This document shows positions 11,493-22,400 of a DNA stretch of 64,000 nucleotides, one piece after another. The notes beneath the pieces were generated by a model, which saw only the letters and a list, made by a program, of their open reading frames with translations, searched no databases and had not been told where the DNA came from. The stretch comes from Planctomycetota bacterium (GTDB taxonomy: Bacteria > Planctomycetota > UBA11346). Each line of letters starts with the position of its first letter. Position 1 is the stretch's first letter. The DNA is taken from the NCBI GenBank assembly GCA_013816485.1, contig JACDEI010000006.1, positions 1,139 to 65,138 on the forward strand, written 5' to 3'. Made by a program: the position numbers and the translations under genes.

Positions 11493-12584
11493 TCACGGTT
11501 CCGTCATGCGCCCGATGCGATGGTGCCGGTAACTGCCGAGGTAGAGCATCCCCTCGTGTGGGACCACATTGGTGATCGGCGCAAAACCACCGGCGGGATC
11601 ATGGAGCGACTCGACGGGCAGACCGTCGCGATCAAGGCGCAGGATCAGGCCATAACGTTGTGGTGCCGGCTGCATCCAGGTGGGCAGACGCAAGAGCATC
11701 CGTTTGAGCCAGGGATGCGGATGGACGGCGTCGAGTAACCAATCACGTGGCGCCGGCATCGCCAGCCAGTAACCACCGCGACCATCACGATTGATGCCGT
11801 CGGGAAATCCCGGCAGGTTGTTGGCGACGACCTCGTCTTGACCGCTGCGTGGACCACTGAGCCACAGCCGACGCACGCGGTAGGCCGAGGTCTCCACCAC
11901 CAACACTGACGCGCCGTCGTCGGCGACGACCACACCGTTGGCCCAGGCAAGACCACCGAGCAACAAGCGCGTGTGCTTGGTCACCGGATCCCAGGCGAAC
12001 AGCCGCCCGTCGTCACGGTGTTCGATCACCGCCGCCACATGCTGGCTGACCGGCAGATGGGACGAAACGGTGAAATACACCGTCCCGTCAGCAGCGATGT
12101 CAACCTCGTTGGTACAGGCGAAAGGAACGCCGTCGTAGCTGCTGACCAGTGACGTGAGGGCGCCATCCGCAGCGATGCTGAGCAGTCCACGCTCCGCGTC
12201 TGCGACCAGCAGATTGCCGTGGTGATCGAAGATCAGTCCGAGTGGACGTCCGCCAGTAGACGCGAACTGCCCCAACGCCGTTCCGTCGGAAGCGAACCGT
12301 AGAATACGTCCATCCGCGTAGCCGGTGCAGAAACTGCCGTCCGCAGAAAAGGCGATATCCTCCGGACCTTCGCCGATGGCAGCGGTCAGCGGCGCGATCA
12401 CGGTCAGTCGCTGGTTGGCAGCGAACGCTCCGGTGAATCCTGGCGCGGGATCCGGGCTCCACGCCTGCGGCTCATACGGTATCGGCCAGAACAACAGCCA
12501 GCCACTCAATGCCAGCACCAGCATCACGCCGACCAGACCTATCCGCCGCCAATGCCAAAATCGTTGTTGCGGTGTGCTCGACAT
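11493..12584 (-). CDS. SMP-30/strictosidine synthase-like beta-propeller protein
   Basis: 363 aa from ATG 12584 (MSSTPQQRFWHWRRIG), preferred over a longer frame with a low-quality N-terminus. One N-terminal membrane segment (GLVGVMLVLALSGWLLFW) anchors it. The rest shows six-bladed propeller repeats: GEGPEDIAFSADGSF, GGRPLGLIFDHHGNLLVAD, FACTNEVDIAADGTVYFT, ANGVVVADDGASVLVVE, GFPDGINRDGRGGYW. These match the SMP-30/gluconolactonase and strictosidine synthase-like superfamily, usually hydrolases of lactones or organophosphates. Substrate unknown; same strand as the isomerase gene, 111 bp upstream. Confidence 0.83.
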   Translation of the reverse strand: MSSTPQQRFWHWRRIGLVGVMLVLALSGWLLFWPIPYEPQAWSPDPAPGFTGAFAANQRLTVIAPLTAAIGEGPEDIAFSADGSFCTGYADGRILRFASDGTALGQFASTGGRPLGLIFDHHGNLLVADAERGLLSIAADGALTSLVSSYDGVPFACTNEVDIAADGTVYFTVSSHLPVSQHVAAVIEHRDDGRLFAWDPVTKHTRLLLGGLAWANGVVVADDGASVLVVETSAYRVRRLWLSGPRSGQDEVVANNLPGFPDGINRDGRGGYWLAMPAPRDWLLDAVHPHPWLKRMLLRLPTWMQPAPQRYGLILRLDRDGLPVESLHDPAGGFAPITNVVPHEGMLYLGSYRHHRIGRMTEP

Positions 12585-12780
12585 CGACGCGCAGCACACG
12601 CGGCGCACGCCTCTTTGCAATCCGAGGTCAGCAGCGCTGCGTGACCTCCGCGCCGGCGCTGGTAAATTTTTCGGCCGGGCTATCTGCCTGTTCATGAACA
12701 TGGATCGCATGCTCGGCGGACAGTTTGTTCAGGGACTGACTAATCTCACAGGCGTGGTCGAGGCTGCAGCGAAACCCTGA

Positions 12781-13926
12781 TCAGGATGCGAACGCGCGTT
12801 CCATGCGCGCGAGGATCTCGCGCAGACGCGCACGCGGACAACCGAAGTTGAGGCGGAACCAGCCGCGTCCGGCGAATAACCGACCATCGGAGACCCCAAG
12901 ACCGGCGGCTTCCAGGCGTGCGCTTGGATCATCAGGTCCAGCACCACGCGCGTCGATCCACGCCAGGTAGGTCGCCTGTGGCGGATGCCAACGTAGCGTC
13001 GGGATGCGTGCGATGGACTGCGCGATCAGCTCGCGATTGCCGCGCAGGTAGGCGCACAAGCGATCGAGCCACGGGCCACCATCGCGGTACGCCGCCACCG
13101 CCGCAGTCAGGCCGAGCGCATTGACGTGCGGCACCAGTCCACGACCCGCGTCCTTGAACCGGCGACGCAACGCCGGATCGGGAATGATCGCCAACGCACA
13201 ACCAAGCCCAGGCAGGTTCCAGGTCTTCGACGGTGCCAGCAGCGTGATGGTGCGCTCTGCCACCGATTCGCCGAGTACGGCGGTGGGCACATGCGGCGTC
13301 GCCGGATCGAGCACCAGGTCACCATGCGCCTCGTCGCTGACCAACACCAGATCATGACGTGCGCAGTGATCGGCAAGCAACCGCAGTTCATCGCGGGTGA
13401 AAACACGCCCAGCGGGATTGTGCGGTGAACACAACCACAACGCCCGTGTGCGCGGCGTGGTCGCGCGCTCCAGCGCGGCGGCGTCGATGCGCCAACCGTT
13501 TGGCGTGTCGGCCAAAGGCACCGCGACCATGCGCCGACCCTGATCCCCGGGCGAGGTCAGGAACGGCGGATAGATCGGTGTCAGCACCAGCACCTCATCG
13601 CCGGATTCGCCGACCGCCCGCGCGGCGAGATTCAGCCCGACCACCATCCCAGGGATAGCCACCACCCACGAGGGTTCGATGCGCCAGCCCTGACGTGCGG
13701 CCAAGTGGGCGGCGAGCACCTCGGGTAATTCCGGCGGGACCAGGGTGTAGCCGAACACGCCATGCGCGGTGTGCGCCGCGAGCGCATCGATCACCGGCTG
13801 CGGCGAACGGAAATCCATGTCCGCTACCCACGCCGGAATGACGTCCTGGCCGGCCCAGCGTTCCCACTTCTCACTGCTGGTTCCCCGACGATCGGGAGCG
13901 TCATCGAACCAAAGATCATCGGGCAT
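12781..13926 (-). CDS. MalY/PatB-type aminotransferase (cystathionine beta-lyase-like)
   Basis: 381 aa from ATG 13926 (MPDDLWFDDAPDRRGTSSEKW); the frame stays open upstream but that part is low-complexity. Fold type I PLP enzyme: TIYPPFL near the cofactor site, HNPAGRVFTRDELRLL, SDEAHGDLV, and the PLP-lysine motif SKTWNLPGLGCA, which is diagnostic of the MalY/PatB subfamily that cleaves cystathionine or related C-S bonds. The usual length is about 390 residues. No operon partner is evident. The assignment to subfamily is good; the physiological substrate is not known. Confidence 0.9.
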   Translation of the reverse strand: MPDDLWFDDAPDRRGTSSEKWERWAGQDVIPAWVADMDFRSPQPVIDALAAHTAHGVFGYTLVPPELPEVLAAHLAARQGWRIEPSWVVAIPGMVVGLNLAARAVGESGDEVLVLTPIYPPFLTSPGDQGRRMVAVPLADTPNGWRIDAAALERATTPRTRALWLCSPHNPAGRVFTRDELRLLADHCARHDLVLVSDEAHGDLVLDPATPHVPTAVLGESVAERTITLLAPSKTWNLPGLGCALAIIPDPALRRRFKDAGRGLVPHVNALGLTAAVAAYRDGGPWLDRLCAYLRGNRELIAQSIARIPTLRWHPPQATYLAWIDARGAGPDDPSARLEAAGLGVSDGRLFAGRGWFRLNFGCPRARLREILARMERAFAS

Positions 13927-14132
13927 GTGGGCATGCTGACCGACATCAGGCCCCCGGCCACCGGTCGGAAGCGCCGCGGCTGCAGCCCACACCCAGCGAC
14001 AGCATCCGTCCGACCTAACGCCAACATCCCTCAGACAAGCGCATCGGCGTGCATCGGCGTGCATCGGCGTGCATCGGCGTGTGGTCGCCTTGACAACAAG
14101 ACTCCAGCCCAATGATCCCGCCCCTCCTACAT

Positions 14133-14207
14133 TCCTCGGTAGCTCAGTGGTAGAGCAGGTGACTGTTAATCATCTGGTCGGAGGTTCGAATCCTCCCCGG
14201 GGAGCCA
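14133..14207 (+). tRNA. tRNA-Asn(GTT)
   Basis: Acceptor TCCTCGG/CCGGGGA, D-stem GCTC/GAGC, anticodon stem GGTGA/TCATC with loop CTGTTAA (GTT), T-arm GGAGG/CCTCC with TTCGAAT, discriminator G and CCA. Fully canonical, unlike the GTT tRNA at 2680. Confidence 0.96.
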
Positions 14208-14211
14208 AATA

Positions 14212-14253
14212 AACCCTGTCACCTTAGTCGGTTACAGGGTTTTCTTTTTTCAC
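14212..14253 (+). terminator. Intrinsic terminator of tRNA-Asn
   Basis: AACCCTGT/ACAGGGTT hairpin followed by TTCTTTTTTC, five bases after the tRNA end. Confidence 0.9.
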
Positions 14254-14306
14254 TTCTTCACCTCAAGGCCGACCACAGGCCACACCGCACGGACGTAAAC
14301 TAGATC

Positions 14307-14825
14307 ATGAGCTTCATCGCAGCCGGCGAAGTCCTCGGCGCAACCACACCCACCCGCACGGTGCGGCTGCATGGTCATCCGCACCTGCCTGATGGTGCCT
14401 ATACCCTGGTCGACTCGTACTGCATCGATCCCGGCTGCGACTGCCGCAAGACCATGGTGCTGGTCTATTATGAGCGCCGACACGTCTCGACCATCGCCTA
14501 CGGCTGGGAAACCACCGCCTTCTATCAGGCCTGGTATGGCCGCCCGCTGGATTCCCAGACGCGGGCCGAGATGCAGGGACCGAGCATCGTCCTCGGCAGC
14601 CCGGACTTAGTGGCGCCGGAATCCATGCTGGAGCTCTTCGACACGCTGCTCGACGACGCATACCAAGCACATTTCCGTCACCAGTACGCCCGCTTCCGCG
14701 CCGCCATCGCCACCCAGGCGGGCAAGGACCGCGTGGTGACCTTTGTCGACCGCTTCAAGCCGAAGCCCAATGCGCCCTGCCCGTGCGGCAGTGGTCGCAA
14801 ATTCAAACGCTGCTGCGGCCGCTGA
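14307..14825 (+). CDS. SEC-C motif protein
   Basis: 172 aa. The C-terminus PNAPCPCGSGRKFKRCCGR is a textbook SEC-C zinc motif, as found at the end of SecA and in YecA-like proteins. The N-terminal 130 residues contain SYCIDPGCDCRKTMVLVYYE, a further Cys-rich patch that may bind metal, and are otherwise unassigned. Start ATG 14307; no strong Shine-Dalgarno site. Role unknown; SEC-C proteins often bind ribosomes or SecB-like partners. The broken SEC-C gene at 6400 is a much shorter relative. Confidence 0.85.
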   Translation: MSFIAAGEVLGATTPTRTVRLHGHPHLPDGAYTLVDSYCIDPGCDCRKTMVLVYYERRHVSTIAYGWETTAFYQAWYGRPLDSQTRAEMQGPSIVLGSPDLVAPESMLELFDTLLDDAYQAHFRHQYARFRAAIATQAGKDRVVTFVDRFKPKPNAPCPCGSGRKFKRCCGR

Positions 14826-14855
14826 GCGCGCAGCGGTCAGCAGACACATCGTCCA

Positions 14856-17768
14856 TCAATTCACGTAGACGAACTCGTTCGCGCAGATCAGCGCCTGGGC
14901 ATACAGCTCCCACGGTTTCAGCGGAGTGCGTTCGACCATGGTGCCAAGGTTGGTCAGCTTGGCGTACTTGTCCTTGTCAGCGGTGTCCTTCGGCGCGCCG
15001 GGTTTGCCTGCGGCCTTGGCGCGGGCGTGTTCCGGTTTGGCGGCTTCAGCGATGAAGCCGAGGGCGAGTTTCACTTCCGCCTCGCTGGCGGCGCGTTGGT
15101 AGAGGATGCGGTAGAGCGCCTGCACGCGCGCCGTGTCATCGGCGGCAGAGGTCACCTCGACTCGGGTCATCAGCGCACGCGCGGCGTCGGCGGCCATCGG
15201 GCTGTTGAGGAAGAACAGCGCCTGCTGTGGCACGGTGGTGTTGGTGCGGCGGCTGTTGGGCATCTCCGGGTCGGCAAAGTCGAACTGGATCATCAGGTCC
15301 GACAGGCCAAGGCGGTCGACGTAGCCGTAGATGGTGCGGCGGTAGGAGTACGGTTCGTCGCTGATGTTCACCGGCCGTCCGCCGACGGTGCGATCGAGGC
15401 GGCCACCCAACAGCACCAGCGAGTCGCGGATGGCCTCCAGGTCGAGGCGGCGCAGGTTGGCGCGCCACAGCAGGCGGTTGTCCGGGTCCTTGGCTTCAAA
15501 GGCGGCGACGCTGGCGGCGGACTGCTGGTAGGTCGACGACAGCAGGATCAGGCGGTGGAGTTTTTTCATCGACCAGCCGTCGGCGACGAAACGCGCGGTC
15601 AGCCAGTCGAACAGTTCGCGTTGCACCGGCTTTTCGCTCATCACACCCAGATCGTCCGGGGTGGTGACGAAACCATCGCCGACGTGATGCATCCACACGC
15701 GGTTGACCGCGACGCGCGCGGTCAGCGGATTCGTGGGATCACTGATGGCGCGCGCCAGTTCCAGACGGCCGCTGCCCTGGGTGAACGGCTTGCGCGTCCC
15801 ACCAGTGAGCACCTCAAGGAAGCTGCGCGCGACCGTCGGGCCTTTTTTGTTCCGCTCACCGCGGATGTAGACGTAGCTGTCGGCGACCTTGGCCTTGTCG
15901 GCGATGGCCATCGCCCAGCCGGGCGAACCGGGATGGGTCAGCCGCAGGTGGTTGATGGCGGTGAACTTCAAGGTCCCGATCGATTTGTTTTCGAGCTGCA
16001 CCTTCTGCATGAAAGCGAGCTGCTGCTCGGCGGTGGTGAGGTCGTCCGCGTCCCCGATGGGATACGGGTAGGCGATCAGTTCGGCGAGCGCGGGAGCGGT
16101 CGCCGGCGCAGGTTGCCCAGGCGTGGTCAGCGCATCGATGTGCGTGGACGTCGCCGCCGCGACCTTGGCGAAGAGGATGCCGTAGACCCGCGCCACTTCG
16201 GCAAGTGTGCGTGGTTTCAGCCCGTGCAGGGCCTCGGCGACCAGCGGATTGACCGGGTTCTTCTGGTCGTTCAGCGCTGCGACGAGGGCGGCGGGAGCTT
16301 TGTCGGCGAACTGTTCCTCAGGGATGCGCATCAACCGGGCGTACGGACCAACTACCGGATGTTCAGGGCGCAGTTGCAGCGCAGCGAGCACTTCACGAAT
16401 CTCGTCGCGGTTCTCAGGCGACAGGCCATAGGCGTCGGCGATCTGGATGCGCTCGGGCGAACGGCCGTTGATCGGCGCGAGGCGCAGGTAGCCCTCGGCG
16501 CGTTCCTGAAAGTCGGCAAGTCGTGCACGCGTAATGGTGTGGTAAGCGGCGAAGTTCTCAGCGGTGAGCGCCGTGAGTTTGGCCTGGTAGTCCGCCACCT
16601 GCGCGGCATCCGGCGCGCGCGCGACCTCGGGCAGGTCGTAGGATTCCTCGACGTTGTTGAACACCCCGTGCAGCGCGTAGTAGTCCGCGGTGGGGATGGG
16701 ATCGAACTTGTGGTCGTGGCAGCGCGAGCACGACACGGTGACACCGATCATCGCCTTGGTCACGGTGTCGATGCGCTCGTCGATGATGTCGTCGGGATTG
16801 TCGAAGCGTTTGCCCACGGTGATGAAGCCGAGCGCAGCCAGGCGCGAATCGCCGGGTTTCACGTCGGGCAACTGATCCGCGGCAAGCTGTTCGACCAGGA
16901 AGTCATTCCACGGCTTGTCGTCGTTGAACGCCTGCACCACGTAGTCGCGGTAGGTCCACGCCGAGCGGTAGCGGTAGTCCTCGTAGCGGTATTTCGCGCC
17001 GTTGCTCTTGAGCCCGATGGTGTCGCTGTAGCGCGCGCTATCGAGCCAGTGACGGCCCCAACGTTCGCCGTAGTGCGGTGACGCGAGCAACCGCTCGACC
17101 ACGGTGGCGAAGGCATTCGGCGAGGTCTCAGCGACAAACGCCGCGATCTCGTCCGTGGTCGGCGGCATGCCGATCAGATCGTAGGTCACGCGCCGCAGCA
17201 GTACCTCTTTCGCCGCCGGTGGATTCGGCTGCATGCCGTTGGCCTGTAGTTTCGTCAGCACGAAAGCGTCGACCTCGGTACGCACCCACGGATCCTTCGT
17301 GCCCGGCACCGCCGGTTCCTGCACCGGCTGGTAGGCCCAGTGTGCGCGCGCTTCATCGGTCAAACCCGTGAGCTTGGTATGTTTGCCATCACGCGGGTCC
17401 GGCGCACCCATGGCGATCCACGCCTTCACGGCGGCGAGCTTCTCGTCCGACAGTTTGCCGCCCTCCTTCTTGGGCGGCATCTGGATCTCGGCGTGGGTGA
17501 AGGCGAGGACTTGGTAGAGCAGACTCTTGTCCGGTTGCCCAGGAACGATCGCCGTGCCGCTGTCGCCGCCTTTCTCCCAGCCGGAGCGTGTATCGAGCGT
17601 CAGGCCGCCCTTGGTTTTCCCCTGGGTGCCGTCGTGACACTTCAGGCAGTGGTCGATGAAAAGCGGGCGGATGTTCTTCTCGAAGAACGCGGTGCCGTCG
17701 CTGTCGGCGGCGACGAGGGCACCGGCGGTCATCAGCAACGCCAGCGTGGCCGAGCGCAACCGGTTCAC
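14856..17768 (-). CDS. PSD1/planctomycete cytochrome c domain protein (DUF1549/DUF1553)
   Basis: 970 aa. Start GTG 17768 overlaps the TGA of the upstream DUF1501 gene (GTGA), so the two are translationally coupled; a longer frame reading back through that gene is spurious. Signal peptide VNRLRSATLALLMTAGALVAA, then FIDHCLKCHDG with C41, C44 and H45 as a c-type heme site. Next come the DUF1549 region (RRVTYDLIGMPPTTDEIAAF, HYGERWGRHWLDSARYSD, DIIDERIDTVTKAMIGVTVS with CSRCHDHKFDPI) and the DUF1553 region (LTARVAVNRVWMHHVGDGFV, ETS-type ends, FDFADPEMPNSRRTNT). The family is characteristic of Planctomycetota and neighbours; it always pairs with DUF1501. The role is thought to be in extracytoplasmic degradation, not proven. 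Confidence 0.95.
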   Translation of the reverse strand: MNRLRSATLALLMTAGALVAADSDGTAFFEKNIRPLFIDHCLKCHDGTQGKTKGGLTLDTRSGWEKGGDSGTAIVPGQPDKSLLYQVLAFTHAEIQMPPKKEGGKLSDEKLAAVKAWIAMGAPDPRDGKHTKLTGLTDEARAHWAYQPVQEPAVPGTKDPWVRTEVDAFVLTKLQANGMQPNPPAAKEVLLRRVTYDLIGMPPTTDEIAAFVAETSPNAFATVVERLLASPHYGERWGRHWLDSARYSDTIGLKSNGAKYRYEDYRYRSAWTYRDYVVQAFNDDKPWNDFLVEQLAADQLPDVKPGDSRLAALGFITVGKRFDNPDDIIDERIDTVTKAMIGVTVSCSRCHDHKFDPIPTADYYALHGVFNNVEESYDLPEVARAPDAAQVADYQAKLTALTAENFAAYHTITRARLADFQERAEGYLRLAPINGRSPERIQIADAYGLSPENRDEIREVLAALQLRPEHPVVGPYARLMRIPEEQFADKAPAALVAALNDQKNPVNPLVAEALHGLKPRTLAEVARVYGILFAKVAAATSTHIDALTTPGQPAPATAPALAELIAYPYPIGDADDLTTAEQQLAFMQKVQLENKSIGTLKFTAINHLRLTHPGSPGWAMAIADKAKVADSYVYIRGERNKKGPTVARSFLEVLTGGTRKPFTQGSGRLELARAISDPTNPLTARVAVNRVWMHHVGDGFVTTPDDLGVMSEKPVQRELFDWLTARFVADGWSMKKLHRLILLSSTYQQSAASVAAFEAKDPDNRLLWRANLRRLDLEAIRDSLVLLGGRLDRTVGGRPVNISDEPYSYRRTIYGYVDRLGLSDLMIQFDFADPEMPNSRRTNTTVPQQALFFLNSPMAADAARALMTRVEVTSAADDTARVQALYRILYQRAASEAEVKLALGFIAEAAKPEHARAKAAGKPGAPKDTADKDKYAKLTNLGTMVERTPLKPWELYAQALICANEFVYVN

Positions 17769-19153
17769 GCGATGATGTCCTGCACCACCTGGCCGAAGTT
17801 GTCGGTTAGTCGGAAGTCGCGCCCATTGTAGCGATACGTCAGCTTGGTGTGGTCGTAGCCGATCAGGCGCATCAGCGTGGCGTGCAGGTCGTGAATGGTG
17901 ACGGGCTTTTCGACCACCTCGTAGCCGAGTTCGTCGGTCGCGCCATGCGCGATGCCGCCCTTCACCCCACCGCCAGCAAGCCACGCGCAGAAAGCTTTGC
18001 CGTGGTGATCGCGGCCGGAGTTGGCGTCGACACGTCCAGGCGTGGTGACCGTGCGGCCGAACTCGCCACCCCACCAAACCACGGTGGAATCCAGCATGCC
18101 GAGACGTTTGAGATCTGCGATCAGCGCCGCCGCCGGCTGGTCGATGGCACCGGCAGTGCGCGTCATCGCGCTGAAGATGCCGGAGTGGTGATCCCAGCCG
18201 CCGGCTTCGATCTGCACGAAACGCACACCGCGTTCGACCAGACGACGGGCGACCAGCAGCTTGGCACCCATGTCGCTCTTGCCGTACAGCTCGCGCGTCT
18301 CCTTCGACTCTTTATTGATGTCGAAGGCCTCCATCGCCTCGGTCTGCATGCGGTAGGCCAGCTCGAATGATTCGCTACGCGCTTCGAGTTGTTCATCACC
18401 TTTGAAGCGGGCGAGGTGATCCTGGTTGAGCTGCGACACCAGATCGAGCTGGTGGCGTTGCGCGGTCGGAGCGGTGAAATCATTACGCAGGTTCGACAAC
18501 ACGCGATCCACCGGCTTGTTGGCAGCGAAGTCGGCGCGCGTGCCCTGGTACATGCTCGGCAGGAACGCCGCCTGACGCCACTCGGCGCTGCCACCGAGCG
18601 TGATGAAACCCGGCAGGCTGCGGTTGTTGCTGCCCAGCCCGAAAAGCGTCCACGAACCGACGCTCGGCTTGGCCAGGATGAGCGAACCGGTGTGCATCAT
18701 CTTCGCCGCTGGTCCGTGCGCCGGCACGTCGACGGTCATCGAGCGGATGACGCACAAATCGTCAGCGACCTCAGCGAGTTTCGGAAACGCGGACGACATC
18801 AGCAGGCCGGACTTGCCACTCGGCGTGAAGGTGAATGGCGAGGGAAAGCCGACACCGCCACCGTGGTTGGGCAGGTTCTTGTCCGCCCATTTTTCCATCG
18901 CCGGTTTGGGGTCGAAGGTGTCGAGGTGGCTCGGCGCGCCGGCGGCGAAGATGTGGATGATCGCCTTGGCCTTGGACGGCAGCGGCGGCGTGCGCGGCGT
19001 CAGGCCACCGCCATCGGCGAAGAGGTTACCCGGCAGTGCGAACGGCCCGAGCAGCGAGGCCGCCGCCACGCTCCCGAGCGTTACGGCGCTACGGCGGAGG
19101 AATTCACGACGGGCGTAGATCGCATGGCCGGGCTGATCGGGCTGATGTGGCAT
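17765..19153 (-). CDS. DUF1501 (sulfatase-like) exported protein
   Basis: 462 aa from ATG 19153 (MPHQPDQPGHAIYARREFLR). A twin-arginine-like signal RREFLRRSAVTLGSVAAAS directs export. The body has AKAIIHIFAAGAPSHLDTFDPKP, then SVGSWTLFGLGSNN, and WWGGEFGRTVTTPGRVDANS with GRDHHGKAFCAWLAGGGVKGG, the standard DUF1501 landmarks, related to alkaline phosphatase/sulfatase folds. It overlaps the PSD1 gene by 4 bp, the usual two-gene unit in Planctomycetota. Enzymatic activity of the family is not established. Confidence 0.94.
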   Translation of the reverse strand: MPHQPDQPGHAIYARREFLRRSAVTLGSVAAASLLGPFALPGNLFADGGGLTPRTPPLPSKAKAIIHIFAAGAPSHLDTFDPKPAMEKWADKNLPNHGGGVGFPSPFTFTPSGKSGLLMSSAFPKLAEVADDLCVIRSMTVDVPAHGPAAKMMHTGSLILAKPSVGSWTLFGLGSNNRSLPGFITLGGSAEWRQAAFLPSMYQGTRADFAANKPVDRVLSNLRNDFTAPTAQRHQLDLVSQLNQDHLARFKGDEQLEARSESFELAYRMQTEAMEAFDINKESKETRELYGKSDMGAKLLVARRLVERGVRFVQIEAGGWDHHSGIFSAMTRTAGAIDQPAAALIADLKRLGMLDSTVVWWGGEFGRTVTTPGRVDANSGRDHHGKAFCAWLAGGGVKGGIAHGATDELGYEVVEKPVTIHDLHATLMRLIGYDHTKLTYRYNGRDFRLTDNFGQVVQDIIA

Positions 19154-19403
19154 CGGACACCTCGCCTTGATGCTACTGCCGCACCCACCCAGGCATTGTG
19201 GGGAATCCCCACGAGCTTGAGTGGAGGCCACACGGACCCCTGCAAGGTCCGTATTTTCACGCGGATGCAGCGACCGCCCCTACTTGCAAACCGTTGCCTG
19301 GATGGCCCCGCTCGCGAGGCTGCCCGCCAGTGCCGGTCCACCATGCATCCATACTACCGCTGACCATGACCAAACGCCGCCGGTCCGTGACGTGCCCTCG
19401 CCC

Positions 19404-22400
19404 ATGAACGTCGCCGCCGCCTTCAATCCGCGTCCGCCCCTCGCTGGGCGTTACCGCCTGGGTCCGGTGATCGGCATCGGCGGTTTCGGCACGGTGTTCG
19501 ATGCCTTCGATGAGGTCACCAAGTCGCGCGTGGCGGTGAAGAGTCTGCGCCAGATCGACCCGCAGCGGTTGTTCTGCTTCAAGCAGGAGTTCCGCCTGCT
19601 TGCTGATTGCCGTCACGTCAATCTGGTGCGCTACTACGAATTGTTCCAGGAACGTGAACGCTGGTACCTGGCGATGGAACACGTCGACGGCATGGACGTG
19701 ATGAGTCACGTGCGCGGTGCCGAGACGCCAGCGATCGACAGCACCACCATGACCCACTCGGTGTCGGTGGAGATGCCGTGGGAAGGTCAACAAGGCCGTT
19801 CGCCCTCGGACCGCTCGGGCGAGGTCGCGGTCGCGTCGCAGCGTGAGGTGCAACGCATCCGTGCGCTGCTGTCGCAACTCGCCGACGGCCTGGAGCACCT
19901 GCACGCCAACAACCTGGTGCACCGCGACCTGACGCCGCGCAACATCATGCTCGGTCGCGATGGGCGGTTGGTGATCCTCGATTTTGGTCTGGCCCTGCGT
20001 GGCACTGGCACGTCGATGATGCGCAACCTGCGCGTCGGCACACCGAAATACATGGCGCCGGAACAGATCAGTTCAGAACCATCGACGCCGGCAGCGGACT
20101 GGTATGCGATCGGGTCGATCCTCTACGAGATGATGACCGGCATCGCGCCGTTCGTCGGTTCGTCGCATCAAGTGCTGGCGGACAAACGCCTGCGCATGCC
20201 GCTCGATCCGCGGCAACTCCATCCGCACCTGCCGGACGACCTCTGCCAATTTGCGATGGAATGCTTGGCGACCGATCCACAGCAGCGGCCGACCAACGGC
20301 GTCGAGCGTCTGCGCGCCTGTGCGGTCGCCACCATACCGGCACGCGCCCCCGCGCGGATGAACACCAGCGTGCCGTTCGTCGGCCGCCAGGAACAGCTCG
20401 ACCAACTCGATCACGCTTGGCGCGCGCTGGTGAAGGACCACACCGGCGGTGTGGTGCTGGTGCGTGGTCCGTCGGGCATGGGCAAGAGCGCATTACTTGA
20501 CCGTTTCGTCCAACGCCTGCCGGCGAGCGACCGCCTGCTGCTGCGCAGCCGCTGCTACCAGCACGAATCGGTGCCGTTCAAAGCGCTCGACGGCTTGGCG
20601 GATGCGATCGGCGAGTATCTGCAGGACACACCTGAGGACGAGCTGGCGCGCATCTTGCCGGACGGCATGCAATACCTCGCGCGTTTGTTCCCGGCGCTGC
20701 GCATGATCCCGCGCATCGAGTTGAAGTTCGAGGCTGACGCTGGCACCCAGCTCGATCCCTACGAACAACGCCGCCGTGGTTTCCAGGCGCTGCGCGCGTT
20801 GTTCCACCGCTTGGCCGATGGCCGACAGGTGGTGATCACGCTCGACGACCTCCAGTGGGGCGACGAAGACAGTCTCGCCGCGTTGACCGAGGTGCTCGCT
20901 CCGCCCGGAGCGCCACCCGTACTGGTGATCGCCTGCGGACGCACCGAGGACGGTGGCGCACAGGTGCTCGACCGCATGGCGCACGTACTTGGTGCCGCCG
21001 GCATCCGCATCGCATCGTTGGAGATCGGTCCGCTGTCTTCCGCTGAGATCGCCGAGTTGGCCGGTAGTCTCCTAACCGGCGACTCGACGCCCACCGCTGC
21101 ACTCGATGCCGCACACCGCGACAGCGGCGGCCATCCGCTGTTCCTGCGCGAGCTGGTGTTGGCGCATGCGCAGGGCACAGCGAATAACCGACCGTCGCTG
21201 CGCGACCTGCTCGCCCGCCGCTTGATGGCACTCGACGAACCGGCCCGCCGCCTGGTCGAGGCTGCCGCGGTCGCCGGACGCCCGCGCACGCTCGCGCTGC
21301 TGCACCATGCGGTGGGCGATGTCGGCAACCTCGCCGCCGCCGTACACCAACTGGGTGCCGATCGTCTGGTGCGCCTGCGCACCTCGTTCGGCCGTGATGA
21401 ACTCGGCGTCTACCACGACAAGGTGGCGGAGACCGTCATTGCGCTGTTGTCACCAGACAAACTGGTCCAGCACCACGCCGCGCTGGCCAAGGCACTCGGT
21501 GCAACCGACGACCCCGAGCAGGAAGCTGAAGCGCTCAGCATGCACCTGTTGGCGGCGGGCGACCACACCGGCGGTTGGCGTTACGGCATTATCGCTGCCG
21601 ACCGCGCGGCCGCCGCCCTCGCCTTTGACCGCGCCGCCGCGCTCTACCGTAACCTGCTCGACATCATGCCAGCGGACGTCGACCGCTCGGCCTTCCTGAT
21701 GAAGATGGCGGACGCGCTGGCTAATGCCGGCCACGGCATCGACGCAGCGAAGGCCTATGGCGAGGCCGCCGCCAATCCCGCGTTCGCTGACCGTCTGCAC
21801 GCGCTGCAACGCGCCGCCGGGCAATACCTGCGCAGCGGCTACATGGACGATGGCCTGACCATCGCCAAGCAGGTGCTGGGCGAGGTCGGACTCAAGTGGC
21901 ACGACAGTTCGCTGTCGGCGTTGTTCTCGCTGCTGATACGCCGCACCTGGCTGCGCATCCGTGGTTTGAAGTTCAAGGAACAGGATCCCGAAGCCATTCC
22001 GCGTTCACAGCGTATCAAGATGGACGCGCTGTGGTCACTGGGCCATGGCCTCGGCGGCGTCGACACCGTGCGCGGCGCGGAGTTCCACATCCGCCATCTG
22101 CATCTCGCGCTGCAAGCTGGCGATCCCTACCGCGTCGGCCGAGGCTTGGCGTGGGAATCGATCCTCAATGCTGCCGAAGGTGGTGGCGGCGGACGCCGCC
22201 GTGGACGCGCGCAGGTGGCACTCGGCCACGACTTGGCGAAGAAGCTCGCCAACGAACACGCCGCTGCATGGAGTTGCGCCGCCGAGGGCTATAACAACTG
22301 GTGCGACGGCAAGTGGGACGATGCGCTCGCCTGTAGCGAGAAGGCGGCGACGGGCTACCGCGAGGAGTGCCTCGACATCACCTGGGAACTCGGCTCGGTC

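Noticed and set aside
14856-18077. Longer PSD1 protein starting at 18077
   Set aside because: The extra 103 residues are an out-of-frame reading of the DUF1501 gene; the GTGA overlap at 17765-17768 and signal peptide fix the start.
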